64,000 nucleotides of DNA from Gammaproteobacteria bacterium (GTDB taxonomy: Bacteria > Pseudomonadota > Gammaproteobacteria > Pseudomonadales > Halieaceae), in the NCBI GenBank assembly GCA_030426545.1, contig JAUHYL010000015.1, positions 1-64,000 of the forward strand, in the 5' to 3' direction. Shown here piece by piece: positions 1 through 10,660 of this stretch. Every line of letters begins with the position of its first letter. Position 1 is the first letter of the stretch. The position numbers and the translations under genes are program-made. The notes below the pieces were generated by a model that worked only from the letters and a program-made list of their open reading frames with translations, made no database searches and had not been told where the DNA came from.

Positions 1-554
1 TCGAATCCATCTACTGCCTGAAAGGCGTCTTTTCTAACCGCGCCACAACCCGACCAGAACGTAGAGGCTTCCTCTTTCGCACGCTGATGATAGTAGTGAT
101 GCACCAGGTTTTTGTACTGGGAAAAGAAGTTCTGCCCCGGTGGCCGATCATCATAGGAGCCGAACACTGCCACCACACTCGCGTCGTCAAAACTGGCATG
201 GATGGCACGCGCAGCATCATCGTGCACGACCACGTCCGCATCGACAAACCACAGAATATCGCCCAGCGCCTGCTCCGCCGCGCGGTTGCGCGCGCCTCCC
301 GGGCCAAGGCGGCCGCCGGAATCCAGTACCCGGGCACCCAGTTCCTGTGCCATCTGCACGGTGTTGTCTGTAGAACCGTCGTCCACAACCAGCACTTCTG
401 CGATCTCATCACGCTGCAGCATGGCAATCAACGGCGGCAGGCTGAGACCGATAAAGTCGACGCCATTGTATACGGGCATTACCACGCTGATGCCGCGTGT
501 TTCACCGGCGGTGCCGGCAGACGATGTTACATTTTCACTCGATGGCTCAGTCAC
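1..554 (-). CDS. Glycosyltransferase family 2 (partial, C-terminus runs off the window)
   Basis: Own minus-strand translation (GTG start near 554): VTEPSSENVTSSAGTAGETRGISVVMPVYNGVDFIGLSLPPLIAMLQRDEIAEVLVVDDGSTDNT...; GT-A VDDGSTD motif and later DADVVVHDDA. Correct frame is not in the ORF track. Confidence 0.8.
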   Translation of the reverse strand, partial: MTEPSSENVTSSAGTAGETRGISVVMPVYNGVDFIGLSLPPLIAMLQRDEIAEVLVVDDGSTDNTVQMAQELGARVLDSGGRLGPGGARNRAAEQALGDILWFVDADVVVHDDAARAIHASFDDASVVAVFGSYDDRPPGQNFFSQYKNLVHHYYHQRAKEEASTFWSGCGAVRKDAFQAVDGF

Positions 555-600
555 GCTGACTCCAGGCACTGTAGCGTTGCAATGTCATAATCCAGCGCCC

Positions 601-1779
601 TCACGCCGCCGACATGTCTTCCAGGTAATCCAGCGCCAGACGCGCCGCCCGCGGCCAGGTGTATTCCATGGCGCGGGTCAAACCATTTTTCGCCAGCCGG
701 TTCCGCAACTGCTCGTCACAGACAACCCGCACAATGGCATCGCTGATGCTGGCAGGATCGAAAGGGTCAAAGTAGATACCCGCGTCGCCAGCCACCTCGG
801 CAAACGCGGTGTTCTGGCTGGCCAGCAATGGTGTATTGCAGGCCAGCGCCTCGATAGCGGGCAGCCCGAAACCTTCAGAAAACGACGGCATGGCCGCTGC
901 AGTCGCATCGCTGTACAGGGCGACGAGATCCTCGTCCGGCACAAACCCGGTGAAGTGAACGCGTTGAGACAGTACATCGCTCGCATTAACCCGTGCCACC
1001 AGGCTTTCGTAATTGGAGTGGAACCCTCCGCCATCAAAATCGCCGACGATCGCCAGCCGGATATCCCCCAGATCACGCGCGGCCAACGCCTTTTCAAAAC
1101 CTTCGAGCAACCCAAGCAAGTTCTTGTGCGGCGCGAGACCGCCGACATAAAGAAGAAACGGTGCGCCCAGCGGCAAGCCCGCGCGACCGCGAGCCTCATC
1201 CATACAGGTGCGATCGGTGATGTGGCGAAAATCGGGGCTGGGAGCAGCACTGCAGACATCAATACGATCAGCATCCACACCGATGTATTCCATGACTTCA
1301 GCTTTGGCAGCGTTGGAGATTGTCAAAATTCTCTGGCTGGTGAGTACCGCGCCTTTGACTTTTATGTTCCAGAACAGGCGACTTTTCCAGTGCGGAAAAA
1401 TCAGGCGCGGATAACGCTCGGCGATAGCATCCATGAGCGTCAACATCGTCGGCAACTTCCATGGTACCGGGTACCAGGAATACACCGTTGGAAAAAACAT
1501 CAGGTCAAGCGGGGCGGCTGCTACGGCGCGACTCATACGCCACATATCCCGCGGCGACCGGTTGCCATCTGCCACCGCAGCGACGGTTGTTGGCCGTGAG
1601 GCAGGCACTTCAATAACGCGCACGTTGCCGTAGGTGGCCAGCGCGGGGATAGATTGATCCGTGAATACGTAGTAAGTGTGTGGCGATTCGAGTTCGAAAA
1701 GCGCGGTCAACAGTTCGCGCGTAAAACGGCCAAATCCGCGATTGTTCCACCAGCAGGTCGCGTCTATGCCGATATTCAT
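601..1779 (-). CDS. Glycosyltransferase family 4 / group 1
   Basis: MNIGIDATCWWNNRGFGRFTRELL...LYVGGLAPHKNL...PSFSEGFGLPAIEALACNTPLL; typical GT4 C-terminal EGFGLPxIEA motif. Confidence 0.85.
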   Translation of the reverse strand: MNIGIDATCWWNNRGFGRFTRELLTALFELESPHTYYVFTDQSIPALATYGNVRVIEVPASRPTTVAAVADGNRSPRDMWRMSRAVAAAPLDLMFFPTVYSWYPVPWKLPTMLTLMDAIAERYPRLIFPHWKSRLFWNIKVKGAVLTSQRILTISNAAKAEVMEYIGVDADRIDVCSAAPSPDFRHITDRTCMDEARGRAGLPLGAPFLLYVGGLAPHKNLLGLLEGFEKALAARDLGDIRLAIVGDFDGGGFHSNYESLVARVNASDVLSQRVHFTGFVPDEDLVALYSDATAAAMPSFSEGFGLPAIEALACNTPLLASQNTAFAEVAGDAGIYFDPFDPASISDAIVRVVCDEQLRNRLAKNGLTRAMEYTWPRAARLALDYLEDMSAA

Positions 1780-1870
1780 GGAAAGTCGCCTACTCGCTGA
1801 ATCGTTGGCTGTGGCGCTCGGAGTCAGCTGCTTCTCGGCTTTCATCGGTAGGGAGCAGCGGGTGAAACCC

Positions 1871-3343
1871 TCAGGCCTCTTCCTCTACCTTGTAGTGGTC
1901 GCGCTTCAAATCCTTGGAGGTCTTGATCTCGTGATACTCCGGCTCGGTGTTCACGTCCATGTAGTCGACGTCGTATCCCAGGATCTTACGGCCCAGCAGC
2001 AGCCCCATCTCAATGGAGTGATCGGCGTTGTTGTAGCGATGCGTGCCACCACGCCCAACAATATGCAGGCCCTCGAAGCCCGCCAGGAAATCGTTAATGA
2101 CCTTGATATTGTCGCCATAATCGAGATCGTAGACCGGGTAAGCCTGCAGCGACCGCACGCACTGAAAATCGATAACTTCGTCGGCCTTGATGAAACCAAG
2201 CTTGTGCTCAAGATCTTCAGCACAGCGCTTGCCGATTTCTTCGTCTGTCATATTCCAGATATGATCGCCGCGCGTACAGAAACACTCCAGTACCAGTGAA
2301 GTGGTGCTCTGGTCGGGCACCATCGCCTTGCTCCAGTTTTTTGGCTCGTGGAGGCGGCCAAACAGAATATCCTCGTCCTGCACGTACAGCCAGGTATCGA
2401 TCGATACCCGCTCTTTCTTCAATACGATATTGACGGTAATCAGGTCGCGGAAGCTGAGACTCTTCGCGGCATCGATCACTTCCTGGGGCGCCCCCGGGTT
2501 TAGAATACGCGGCAGTACACCCAGCGGAATCGTTGAAACGACCGAGGTTGCGTCGGTGCTACTTTCATTGCCCGCCGTGTCGGTGTAAATGACCTCGAAG
2601 TCGTTGGGACCCCGGTAATTGATACCGGTAACTGTAGACTCAAGGTGAATCTTGTTTCCCTCACTGGCGTCGACAATATCCTCCGCCATGCGCTGCGGTA
2701 TGCGCACATAGCCGTCGCGCGGATACATGAACTCCTCGATCAGGCTTTCGTTGTCCGACTTGGTTTTCAGCAGCGATTCCTGGATAACGGTCCAGATGGA
2801 GAGTCCGGCGCTGCGCTGGGACACCCAGTCTGCGGAAAGCTTTTCACAGGGCAAGCCCCATACCTTCTCGCTGTAGCGACGGAAAAACATGTCGTACAGT
2901 TTATGGCCGAACTGTGCGGTGTAGGCGTCCTTCATATTGTTGATGGACTTATTGAATATCGAATACTGCAGCGCAGACAGCAGGTACGTGATACCTGCGT
3001 ACATGATGGTGGGCAGGCCTGCATTCTTGATGACATTCAGGATGCTGATCGGGTAAGTGTAATAACCGCCGTCATAGTAAATTCTGCTGATCCGCTCAAC
3101 CCAGACGATTTCCTCGCCCATCAGGCGGCGAAACCAGTTGTTCAGATCTTCGTTCTTGGTAAACCAGCGGTGCCCGCCCAGGTCGAACTTGTACCCGTTG
3201 GCCTCGTTGGTGTTGCACAGACCACCGACAAAGTCATTGCGCTCTACAACCGTAACCTTAACGCCATGCTCGCAAATCTCGTGACCTGTAGCGAGCCCGG
3301 CAGGACCTGCTCCAAGAATGACCACGTGCTCTTGTCCGTTCAT
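1871..3343 (-). CDS. FAD-dependent oxidoreductase, UDP-galactopyranose mutase / protoporphyrinogen-oxidase-like
   Basis: VVILGAGPAGLATGHEICEHGVKVTVVERNDFVGGLCNTNEANGYKFDLGGHRWF dinucleotide-binding motif; C-terminal GRGGTHRYNNADHSIEMGLLLG. Confidence 0.8.
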   Translation of the reverse strand: MNGQEHVVILGAGPAGLATGHEICEHGVKVTVVERNDFVGGLCNTNEANGYKFDLGGHRWFTKNEDLNNWFRRLMGEEIVWVERISRIYYDGGYYTYPISILNVIKNAGLPTIMYAGITYLLSALQYSIFNKSINNMKDAYTAQFGHKLYDMFFRRYSEKVWGLPCEKLSADWVSQRSAGLSIWTVIQESLLKTKSDNESLIEEFMYPRDGYVRIPQRMAEDIVDASEGNKIHLESTVTGINYRGPNDFEVIYTDTAGNESSTDATSVVSTIPLGVLPRILNPGAPQEVIDAAKSLSFRDLITVNIVLKKERVSIDTWLYVQDEDILFGRLHEPKNWSKAMVPDQSTTSLVLECFCTRGDHIWNMTDEEIGKRCAEDLEHKLGFIKADEVIDFQCVRSLQAYPVYDLDYGDNIKVINDFLAGFEGLHIVGRGGTHRYNNADHSIEMGLLLGRKILGYDVDYMDVNTEPEYHEIKTSKDLKRDHYKVEEEA

Positions 3344-3400
3344 TTCTTTCACGTCTTTCACATCTCTCACGCTGTTCACGACCTTCAAGTAGCTCCGCTG

Positions 3401-4054
3401 TTATCCGTGTCGCATCGCTACGACTTTGTTATATACCGCAGCGAGCAACAGACAGCCGACGAATGCCAGAACGAACAGCTCCGCTGCGCCCAACAAACCG
3501 CCAAGAATACTGACGCTATAGCCCGGGATGTAATTCGCCAGCAGAGCCGCGTGCACGCTTTCCTCCGCTGTGCCACGCACCACCAGCCATGCCGTCGAGC
3601 AGAACAGGCCCAAACCCGCCATCGCACCGATCGCAAGACCGAGGCTCATGCCGTGCAAGCGCATAATAGAAGGCTTCAGTACCGGGTTTTCGGTTGGTGT
3701 AGTGCTGAGCAGAATTTCCGAAATCCGTGTTCCCAGTACCTTTCCATACAATCGATAGCTGAGGGAACTGAAAACGCCGATATATAGAAATGCCCAGAAA
3801 GCACCGATCCAGGCGCCGGCTGGCGACACCGAGTAGCCGGGGAAAAATACCGCGAGCAGGCCGAGATAATTCCCGGAGTCTGCCCCCCACTTACCCAGCG
3901 ATACCTGCGTGGCAAAATAAATGATCAGCGCTGCCATGGTGCCGCCGGTCAGGCCAAGTATCATTGAGTTGAACCGGATTGCGGCGTGCAACAGCTTGAG
4001 ATTGATGCCGCTTTCGTCTTGTTTTACTGCCTGCATATTCTGGTAGTTCCCCAT
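3401..4054 (-). CDS. Multi-TM membrane protein with two PGYSVS modules
   Basis: Hydrophobic ORF with two ~85-aa repeats containing LLAVFFPGYSVS and LLANYIPGYSVS; no family recognised. Confidence 0.75.
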   Translation of the reverse strand: MGNYQNMQAVKQDESGINLKLLHAAIRFNSMILGLTGGTMAALIIYFATQVSLGKWGADSGNYLGLLAVFFPGYSVSPAGAWIGAFWAFLYIGVFSSLSYRLYGKVLGTRISEILLSTTPTENPVLKPSIMRLHGMSLGLAIGAMAGLGLFCSTAWLVVRGTAEESVHAALLANYIPGYSVSILGGLLGAAELFVLAFVGCLLLAAVYNKVVAMRHG

Positions 4055-4067
4055 GCTGTGGTGCCCG

Positions 4068-4418
4068 TCAATCTGCCAGCTCTGCAGAGCTGATCAGCAT
4101 CACACCCAATGCCACGTAATGTGCAATATTCCAGTAAACTGCGGCGGCGAAGCCCGCCAAACCCCCTATAAGGAAGCCGTAGACCCCGCCGACCATCACG
4201 CCCGACCAACTGACGCTGTAACCCGGCAGATACTCGGCCAACAAACTCAAATGAGGGCCAACAGGGTAGTTTTCAGGCACTGTCTGCAGCAACAGAATAG
4301 ACGTAGCGAGTATGAGGATAATGGCGCCCAGGACGCCCGAGGCCAGGGTCAATGCCAGCGCGTCCATTTTCGCAAAAACGGCAGATAGTATCTCGTGGTC
4401 CTGTATCGGGCGGGTCAT
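4068..4418 (-). CDS. Small membrane protein with one PGYSVS module
   Basis: 116 aa, LLAEYLPGYSVSWSGVMVGG; same module as the neighbouring downstream gene. Confidence 0.7.
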   Translation of the reverse strand: MTRPIQDHEILSAVFAKMDALALTLASGVLGAIILILATSILLLQTVPENYPVGPHLSLLAEYLPGYSVSWSGVMVGGVYGFLIGGLAGFAAAVYWNIAHYVALGVMLISSAELAD

Positions 4419-4881
4419 CGCTGGCTTATCCTCCGCTGCATGGTGCGTCGACTGGTCTTTTTAGTTATTCAGCGCCCGATCCCATGGCCAGGCACTTTCT
4501 CCTTGCACTCTGATTAATGGTACGACTCAAAGTGTTTTCAATCTCGGGCTGCGATTCATGTAGCACGACCCTTGTATAACGTGCCACTGTAGTCTAAAAA
4601 TCTATCTCTGGCGAAGCGTTACAGCCCCAATTATTTACTGCTAGTTTTAGGGTATTCAAGTAAGGGGTATGCCTGTACCTTATGGGCTGCTTCAGGCATT
4701 ACGGCATGCCCCCAGTCTGCTTTTTCCGCTGTCATGGCCGGCGCTTTTTCGACTTGAGCGCACCATGACATATTAGAACCGGAATATGAAGCTTTAGAAC
4801 ACGAACCGGCGCGACTGTGCCTGCCGGGACGGGTAATCTGTGAATCGTGTCACGCAAGAACTGTGGCGCAGCTTATTCTAA

Positions 4882-6186
4882 GTGCTTGTACTAACAATGA
4901 AAAAAAACTCTGAAACCGCCTTTTCTACACCCTCCTCCCGGTACTACGCACTGGGCTTGCTGACCGTTGTCTACGCCTTCAACTTCATTGACCGGCAACT
5001 GCTGGCCATACTGCAGGAGTCCATCAAAGAAGAACTCCTGCTCAGCGACGGGCAACTGGGGCTGCTGGCAGGTTTTGCCTTCGCCGTATTCTATGTCACC
5101 GCCGGCATTCCGATCGCTCGCTGGGCGGATCGCTCCAATCGGCGCAACATCGTGTCGTTGTCACTGTTTGTCTGGAGCTTCATGACAGCTCTCAGCGGCT
5201 TCGTACAGAACTACGCGCAGTTGGTGATGGCGCGCATCGGCGTTGGTATCGGCGAGGCGGGTGGAAGTCCGCCCTCTCACTCCATCATCTCGGACATATT
5301 CCCACCCGAAAAGCGCGCTGGTGCGCTGGGCTTTTACTCCACCGGGGTCAACATCGGCATTTTGTTCGGGTTCCTTCTCGGCGGCTGGCTGAACGAGTTC
5401 TTCGGCTGGCGCGTTGCCTTTATGGTCGTTGGCGCTCCGGGCATCCTGCTGGCAATTGTCGTCCGGTTCACCCTGCGCGAGCCAATAAGAGGCCTGGTCG
5501 AAAACCGTGCCACCGGTGACGACACCGCCGTTCCCTTCTCGTCCGTCATGCGCATCCTGTGGACCCGGCGCTCCTTCCGGCACATGGCGCTGGGCGCCGC
5601 TCTCAATGCCTTTTGCGGCTACAGCATCGCCAGCTGGACCGCGTCATTCATGATCCGCAGTCACGGCATGTCGACGGGCGAACTGGGCACCTGGCTGGCT
5701 ATGATCAGCGGCCTGTGCGGCGCAATCGGCGTTTTCCTGGGCGGCATGCTCGCCGACCGGCTGGGCCAGAAGGACCGGCGCTGGTACATGTGGGTACCGG
5801 CGCTGGCGGGCGCCGTATGCGTGCCCTTCATGGCGAGTGTTTATCTGGTCGGTAGCGCGATACCGGCACTGCTGTTGTCCATCGTGCCGGGGCTACTGCA
5901 CAACGTGTACCTTGGCAGCACGCTGGCCTGCACCCACGGGTTGGTGGGTCTGCGCATGCGCGCGCTGGCCAGCGCAATTTTGTTCCTGATCCTGAACCTG
6001 ATCGGACTGGGGATGGGCCCCCTGCTGGTTGGCATGCTCAGCGATCAGTTGCAGCCTGTACACGCTGAGCATTCCCTGCGGCAGGCCATGCTCTACCTGT
6101 TGCCGGGTGTAATGGTGTGGTCAACAATCCACTTTATTCTGGCTGCACGCTCACTGCCGGAGGATCTGGCACAAGCACCGGACTGA
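4882..6186 (+). CDS. MFS transporter (spinster-like)
   Basis: YYALGLLTVVYAFNFIDRQLLAILQESIKEELLLSDGQLGLLAGFAFAVFY; 12-TM-like hydrophobic pattern, ARWADRSNRR loop. Confidence 0.85.
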   Translation: MLVLTMKKNSETAFSTPSSRYYALGLLTVVYAFNFIDRQLLAILQESIKEELLLSDGQLGLLAGFAFAVFYVTAGIPIARWADRSNRRNIVSLSLFVWSFMTALSGFVQNYAQLVMARIGVGIGEAGGSPPSHSIISDIFPPEKRAGALGFYSTGVNIGILFGFLLGGWLNEFFGWRVAFMVVGAPGILLAIVVRFTLREPIRGLVENRATGDDTAVPFSSVMRILWTRRSFRHMALGAALNAFCGYSIASWTASFMIRSHGMSTGELGTWLAMISGLCGAIGVFLGGMLADRLGQKDRRWYMWVPALAGAVCVPFMASVYLVGSAIPALLLSIVPGLLHNVYLGSTLACTHGLVGLRMRALASAILFLILNLIGLGMGPLLVGMLSDQLQPVHAEHSLRQAMLYLLPGVMVWSTIHFILAARSLPEDLAQAPD

Positions 6187-6216
6187 TCAAGCCCACCCGG
6201 AGAGGCGCCTGACGAC

Positions 6217-7224
6217 TCAGGAGATGGGAGAAATTCCCACAGCCTCGCGAACTTTACTCAACAGCTGAGCGCTGTGCTCGCGCGCTCTCTCCGCGCCCTG
6301 CTGCAGCACCTGCTCGATGTGGCCCGGATCATCCATCAATGCCTGATAGCGTTCACGCGGCGCGCTGAGCTCTGCATCGATTAGTTCAAACAGGCGCTTC
6401 TTCGCCTCGCCCCAGGCGATACCGTTTTCGAATTCGCGACGCATTTCCGCCACCTGGTCCGCAGACGCAAATGCCGCCCAGATCTGAAAGACAGCGGAGT
6501 CGTCAGCATCCTTTGGCTCTCCCGGCTCCAACAGATTGGTCTTGATCTTGTTGATCGCCTTGCGCAACTGCTTGGCGCTGCCAAAGAGCGGAATGGTGTT
6601 GTTATAACTCTTGCTCATTTTGCGGCCATCCAGGCCCTGCAGCACAGCGACGTCATCCTCCAATACAGCCTCTGGCAGCGTGAAGACGTCGGCAAAATTG
6701 TGGTTGAAGCGCTGTGCAATATCGCGCGCCATTTCCACGTGCTGAATCTGGTCGCGGCCCACGGGAATCTGGCCTGCATTGAACATGAGAATGTCCGCGG
6801 CCATGAGCACAGGGTAGCTGAACAGGCCCATGGTCACGCCAAAGTCGGGATCTTCACCGGCCTCCTCGTTCGCCTGCACAGCGGCCTTATAGGCATGCGC
6901 CCGATTCATCAACCCCTTGGCGGCATTGCAACACAGTATCCAGGTCAACTCCGGAATCTCGGAAATATCCGACTGCCGATAGAACATTGCATTCTCGGTA
7001 TCAAGCCCCAGCGCCAGCCAGGTGGCGGCGATTTCCTTGCTCGACTGACGCACCAGCTCGGGATCCTGACACTTGATCAGCGCATGGTAGTCCGCGAGAA
7101 AGAAAAAGGACTGCACAGACTCATCGCGAGAAGCAACCACCGCCGGCCGGATAGCGCCTACATAGTTGCCCAGATGCGGCGTGCCCGTTGTCGTAATGCC
7201 GGTAAGAACGCGTTGCTTGCTCAT
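6217..7224 (-). CDS. trpS: Tryptophanyl-tRNA synthetase
   Basis: [32 protein letters not shown] motif ([10 protein letters not shown]). Confidence 0.95.
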   Translation of the reverse strand: MSKQRVLTGITTTGTPHLGNYVGAIRPAVVASRDESVQSFFFLADYHALIKCQDPELVRQSSKEIAATWLALGLDTENAMFYRQSDISEIPELTWILCCNAAKGLMNRAHAYKAAVQANEEAGEDPDFGVTMGLFSYPVLMAADILMFNAGQIPVGRDQIQHVEMARDIAQRFNHNFADVFTLPEAVLEDDVAVLQGLDGRKMSKSYNNTIPLFGSAKQLRKAINKIKTNLLEPGEPKDADDSAVFQIWAAFASADQVAEMRREFENGIAWGEAKKRLFELIDAELSAPRERYQALMDDPGHIEQVLQQGAERAREHSAQLLSKVREAVGISPIS

Positions 7225-7282
7225 GTCATCTCTATTCAATACGGTCGCTGAAAAAAGTGGCCAATCATACTGATAATGCCCG

Positions 7283-8422
7283 CTAGTGGCCATCCCGCCC
7301 GATCAGTGCACTGCGCATCAAGCGCTCGTAGTCGCGGGCCAGGTGCTGTGGTGAGAAGCGCGCCAGATCCGGCAGTTCGCGCTGAAACCGGGTGCGGTCC
7401 GCAGTCACAGCTTCAATCAACTTCGCGGCTGCCTCCGCCTCTCGCATAGGGTCTTCGGGGCTGGAGGCGTAGCGAAAACACGCCGGGTAGAACTCCCGGT
7501 ACGCCAGCCGGTCCGGCACCACTGGAATGCATCCGGCGGCAACGGCTTCCATGGGGGCCAGACCCTGGAATTCATGCAGTGACGTGGACAGCACAATGTC
7601 TGCGCCGCGCAACAGACCACGGTAGTGTGCCGCGACATCCACGTAACCGAAATGCACCAGACGATGGGAAAATTCGGTGGCGATTATCTGGAATTGATCC
7701 GGCATTTTTCTGAATTGCTGACCCACCAGCGCAAGTTCGTAGTCGAGACCGCGTCGCTCCACCGCGCGCAGCGTGCACAGCAGTTGCTCCGGGCCTTTGT
7801 CGTACTCAAAGCGACCGCACCACAGCAGGCGTAGTCTGCGAGCACGGGAGGCGCTTTCGGACTCTGGCCAGCGGGCACTGCCGCGCCCCAACTGCTCGAC
7901 CGGGACAGACAGAACATCACTCTTGCTGCGCAGCAGCCCGTCCACGTTCGCGGGAACATAATCGGGCAAGCGGGACATCAGCGTGGCCACACCGCCCACA
8001 AACGTCTCCAGATTGTAACGGGAATTGAACAGCAGCCGATCCGCCGCGAGCGCTGCATAGAGACTGACCATTTGCGCTTCCAGCAAGTTTTGCCCTGCCT
8101 CAGCATTGCGTTGATTGGGCGGGTAGTCGAACTGATTTTCGTGGAAATACAGTACCAGCGGCAGCTCTGCAAGAGCCGGCACCAGGCCACGCAGTGTCGC
8201 TACATCCACCATCGAAGTAACCAGCAACAGATCGGCCGGGCTCTCCAACCGTTCGCGCTCGGCAAGTGCCCAGTGCAGCGGGTTACCCCGCACACGCCAG
8301 CTGAAGTGCCGCGGTGGAAGCTCCAGCACAGTCCACTGCCAGTGTGGGAACATCGACTGCAGCGCTTTGCGCCACTGTACATGGCTGTAAGCTGCATAGG
8401 CAGACAGCAGCAGAACGCGCAC
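7283..8422 (-). CDS. tRNA-queuosine alpha-mannosyltransferase-like glycosyltransferase (DUF3524/QTMAN family)
   Basis: [52 protein letters not shown]...[17 protein letters not shown]; matches the GTDC1/QTMAN-type N-terminus; GTG start just past the apeB stop. Confidence 0.75.
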   Translation of the reverse strand: MRVLLLSAYAAYSHVQWRKALQSMFPHWQWTVLELPPRHFSWRVRGNPLHWALAERERLESPADLLLVTSMVDVATLRGLVPALAELPLVLYFHENQFDYPPNQRNAEAGQNLLEAQMVSLYAALAADRLLFNSRYNLETFVGGVATLMSRLPDYVPANVDGLLRSKSDVLSVPVEQLGRGSARWPESESASRARRLRLLWCGRFEYDKGPEQLLCTLRAVERRGLDYELALVGQQFRKMPDQFQIIATEFSHRLVHFGYVDVAAHYRGLLRGADIVLSTSLHEFQGLAPMEAVAAGCIPVVPDRLAYREFYPACFRYASSPEDPMREAEAAAKLIEAVTADRTRFQRELPDLARFSPQHLARDYERLMRSALIGRDGH

Positions 8423-8426
8423 AGGC

Positions 8427-9734
8427 TCAGCCGGGCGCCAGGGAACCGGAGTAATTACAGAAGCCGCGCAGCACGCGGCACAGGCGCCAACCGTCGTCGG
8501 AGCCAGCGAGTTCGCGTACCGAGTGCATGGCGAAAGTAGGCACGCCCACATCGAGCGTTGGCATGCCGATCACACCGGCCGTAATCGGCCCGATCGTACT
8601 GCCACAGGCCATGTCGCTACGCACCACAAACGCCTGCACGGGCACGCTCTCTCGTGCACACAACAACCTGAACAGCGCACTGGTTTCACTGTTCGTAGCA
8701 TAGCGCTGGCTGGCGTTGACCTTGATAACAGGCCCCTCATTGAGCAAGGGTCCGTGGTTTTCATCGTGACGATCGGCGAAATTCGGGTGCACACCGTGGG
8801 CGTTGTCCGCCGAGATCAGCATTGAGCGCCGAATCATGGCAGCATGCGTCTCTTCTGACTGGGCCAGGCGGCGCAGTACTGAACCCAGAAATGGCCCCTG
8901 TGCCCCCACCGCTGACTGACTGCCCACTTCCTCGTGATCATTGCATACCAGCATCGCTGTCTGCGTGGCGTCGGCTTCAATCAAGGCCTGCAATGCACAA
9001 AAGCAGCTGAGCAGATTGTCCAGCCGCGCCGAAGCGATAAATTCCTCGTGCAGACCCACCAGCGACGGCGGCTGCACATCGTAGAAGCTCAGCTCGTAAT
9101 CCAGCACTTCTTTGACAGCCAGTGCGGGCTGGTCCGCTTCAATCTGTTGCCGTAACAGCGTGCGCAGATCAACCTCTTCATCTTCATCGACGCGGCACAA
9201 TATGGGCACGACATCCTGCTGCGGATTGACGCTGCGCTGCTTGTTCGCCTCACGGTCAAGATGGATGGCGAGGCTGGGTATACAGGCGATGGGCCGCAGA
9301 AAATTGACCCGGGTTGAGCCGATGGCGCCTTCGCCATCCAGATAGGTAACCCGGCCGGCCAACGACAGATCGCGGTCAAACCAGGGGTTGAGCAACGCGC
9401 CTCCGTATACCTGCACACCCAACTGGAAATAGCCGTTGCTGACCACTTCCGGCGAGGGTTTCACCATCAGGCACGGACTATCGGTGTGCGCGCCAATCAC
9501 TCGCACGCCACCCGAAGGCGGTGCTTCACTACCGTTGACGAAGGCGACGATGGCACTGTCGTTGCGCGTCACGTAGTACTTCCCGCCTGGCTCAAGTTGC
9601 CATGTAGCCTCCTCAGAGAGTCGCTGGAAGCCAGCACCGTCCAATTGTTCAGCCATTGTCGCTACGGCATGAAACGGCGTCGGCGAACGCCCGAGGAAGT
9701 CAAACAACTGTGCGTTAAATTCGCCTTTATCCAT
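8427..9734 (-). CDS. apeB: M18 family aminopeptidase
   Basis: [19 protein letters not shown]...[18 protein letters not shown]...[21 protein letters not shown]...[12 protein letters not shown]. Confidence 0.93.
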   Translation of the reverse strand: MDKGEFNAQLFDFLGRSPTPFHAVATMAEQLDGAGFQRLSEEATWQLEPGGKYYVTRNDSAIVAFVNGSEAPPSGGVRVIGAHTDSPCLMVKPSPEVVSNGYFQLGVQVYGGALLNPWFDRDLSLAGRVTYLDGEGAIGSTRVNFLRPIACIPSLAIHLDREANKQRSVNPQQDVVPILCRVDEDEEVDLRTLLRQQIEADQPALAVKEVLDYELSFYDVQPPSLVGLHEEFIASARLDNLLSCFCALQALIEADATQTAMLVCNDHEEVGSQSAVGAQGPFLGSVLRRLAQSEETHAAMIRRSMLISADNAHGVHPNFADRHDENHGPLLNEGPVIKVNASQRYATNSETSALFRLLCARESVPVQAFVVRSDMACGSTIGPITAGVIGMPTLDVGVPTFAMHSVRELAGSDDGWRLCRVLRGFCNYSGSLAPG

Positions 9735-9774
9735 GTGTTTAGCGCCCCTGCACTATCGATAAGTTATGATGCGT

Positions 9775-10641
9775 TCAGCTTTGCTGCATACGTACCAGCA
9801 GGCTGGACGTGTCCCAGCGACCGCCGCCCATCGCCTGTACTTCACCATAGAAACCGTTGACCAGTTCGGCCACCGGCAATGCCAGGTTCAAACGCGACGC
9901 TTCTTCGAGCACGATGGCCAGATCCTTGCGCATCCAGTCTACGGCAAAGCCGTGCTCATAATTTCCCGCGAGCATGGTTTCATAGCGATTTTCCATCTGC
10001 CAGGATTGCGCAGCGCCCTGGGAAATTACCTCAATGACTGCCGCGCCATCCAGGCCTGCCCGCTCTGCAAAGGCGAGCCCCTCGGCCAGGCCCTGCACCA
10101 CACCGGCAATACAAATCTGGTTGACCATCTTGGCTAACTGGCCGCTACCGGCGTCGCCGAGTCGCCTGGCGCAGCGCGCGTAGCAGTCCATTACCGGCAG
10201 CGCGCGCTGGAACGCATCGATCTCGCCGCCGGCCATTATGGTGAGTGTGCCATTCTCTGCGCCCGCCTGACCGCCGGAAACCGGCGCGTCGAGAAACTGA
10301 ATACCCTGCTCGCTCAGTGCAGCACTCAACTCCCGCGCCAGTGCTGCCGAGGTCGTTGTATGATCCACCAGCAGTGCACCAGCGGTTAGCCCCTTCGCCA
10401 TGCCCTCCTCGCCGAGCACAACTGCTCGCACGTCGTCGTCATTACCGACGCAGGCAAAGACAATTTCAGCGCCACTGGCAGCCTGTGCCGGAGTGGCCGC
10501 GCTGCGGCCAGCGTAGTCAGCCAACCAGCGCTCTACCTTGGCCGGGCTGCGATTATAAACGCACACATCGTGGCCTGCGGATTGCAGGTGGCCCGCCATG
10601 GGGTAACCCATCACGCCCAACCCGACAAAAGCGACCTTCAT
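9775..10641 (-). CDS. NAD(P)-dependent beta-hydroxyacid dehydrogenase (3-hydroxyisobutyrate dehydrogenase family)
   Basis: MKVAFVGLGVMGYPMAGHLQSAGHDVCVYNRSP...FLDAPVSGGQAGAENGTLTIMAGG. Confidence 0.88.
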   Translation of the reverse strand: MKVAFVGLGVMGYPMAGHLQSAGHDVCVYNRSPAKVERWLADYAGRSAATPAQAASGAEIVFACVGNDDDVRAVVLGEEGMAKGLTAGALLVDHTTTSAALARELSAALSEQGIQFLDAPVSGGQAGAENGTLTIMAGGEIDAFQRALPVMDCYARCARRLGDAGSGQLAKMVNQICIAGVVQGLAEGLAFAERAGLDGAAVIEVISQGAAQSWQMENRYETMLAGNYEHGFAVDWMRKDLAIVLEEASRLNLALPVAELVNGFYGEVQAMGGGRWDTSSLLVRMQQS

Positions 10642-10660
10642 GGCAATCTCCCTGATTCCC

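Noticed and set aside
11-427. 138-aa minus-strand ORF listed at the window start
   Set aside because: Wrong frame; another minus-strand frame encodes the GT2 with VVDDGSTD and DADV motifs.
202-1599. 465-aa plus-strand ORF opposite the glycosyltransferases
   Set aside because: Antisense shadow ORF; the minus strand encodes GT2 and GT4 proteins with clear motifs.
2645-3787. 380-aa plus-strand ORF opposite the flavoprotein and PGYSVS gene
   Set aside because: Shadow ORF with no motif; minus-strand genes explain the region.
4419-4881. 460-bp intergenic gap considered for a tRNA or small RNA gene
   Set aside because: No cloverleaf or clear terminator found by eye; likely only a divergent promoter region, though an sRNA cannot be excluded without RNA data.
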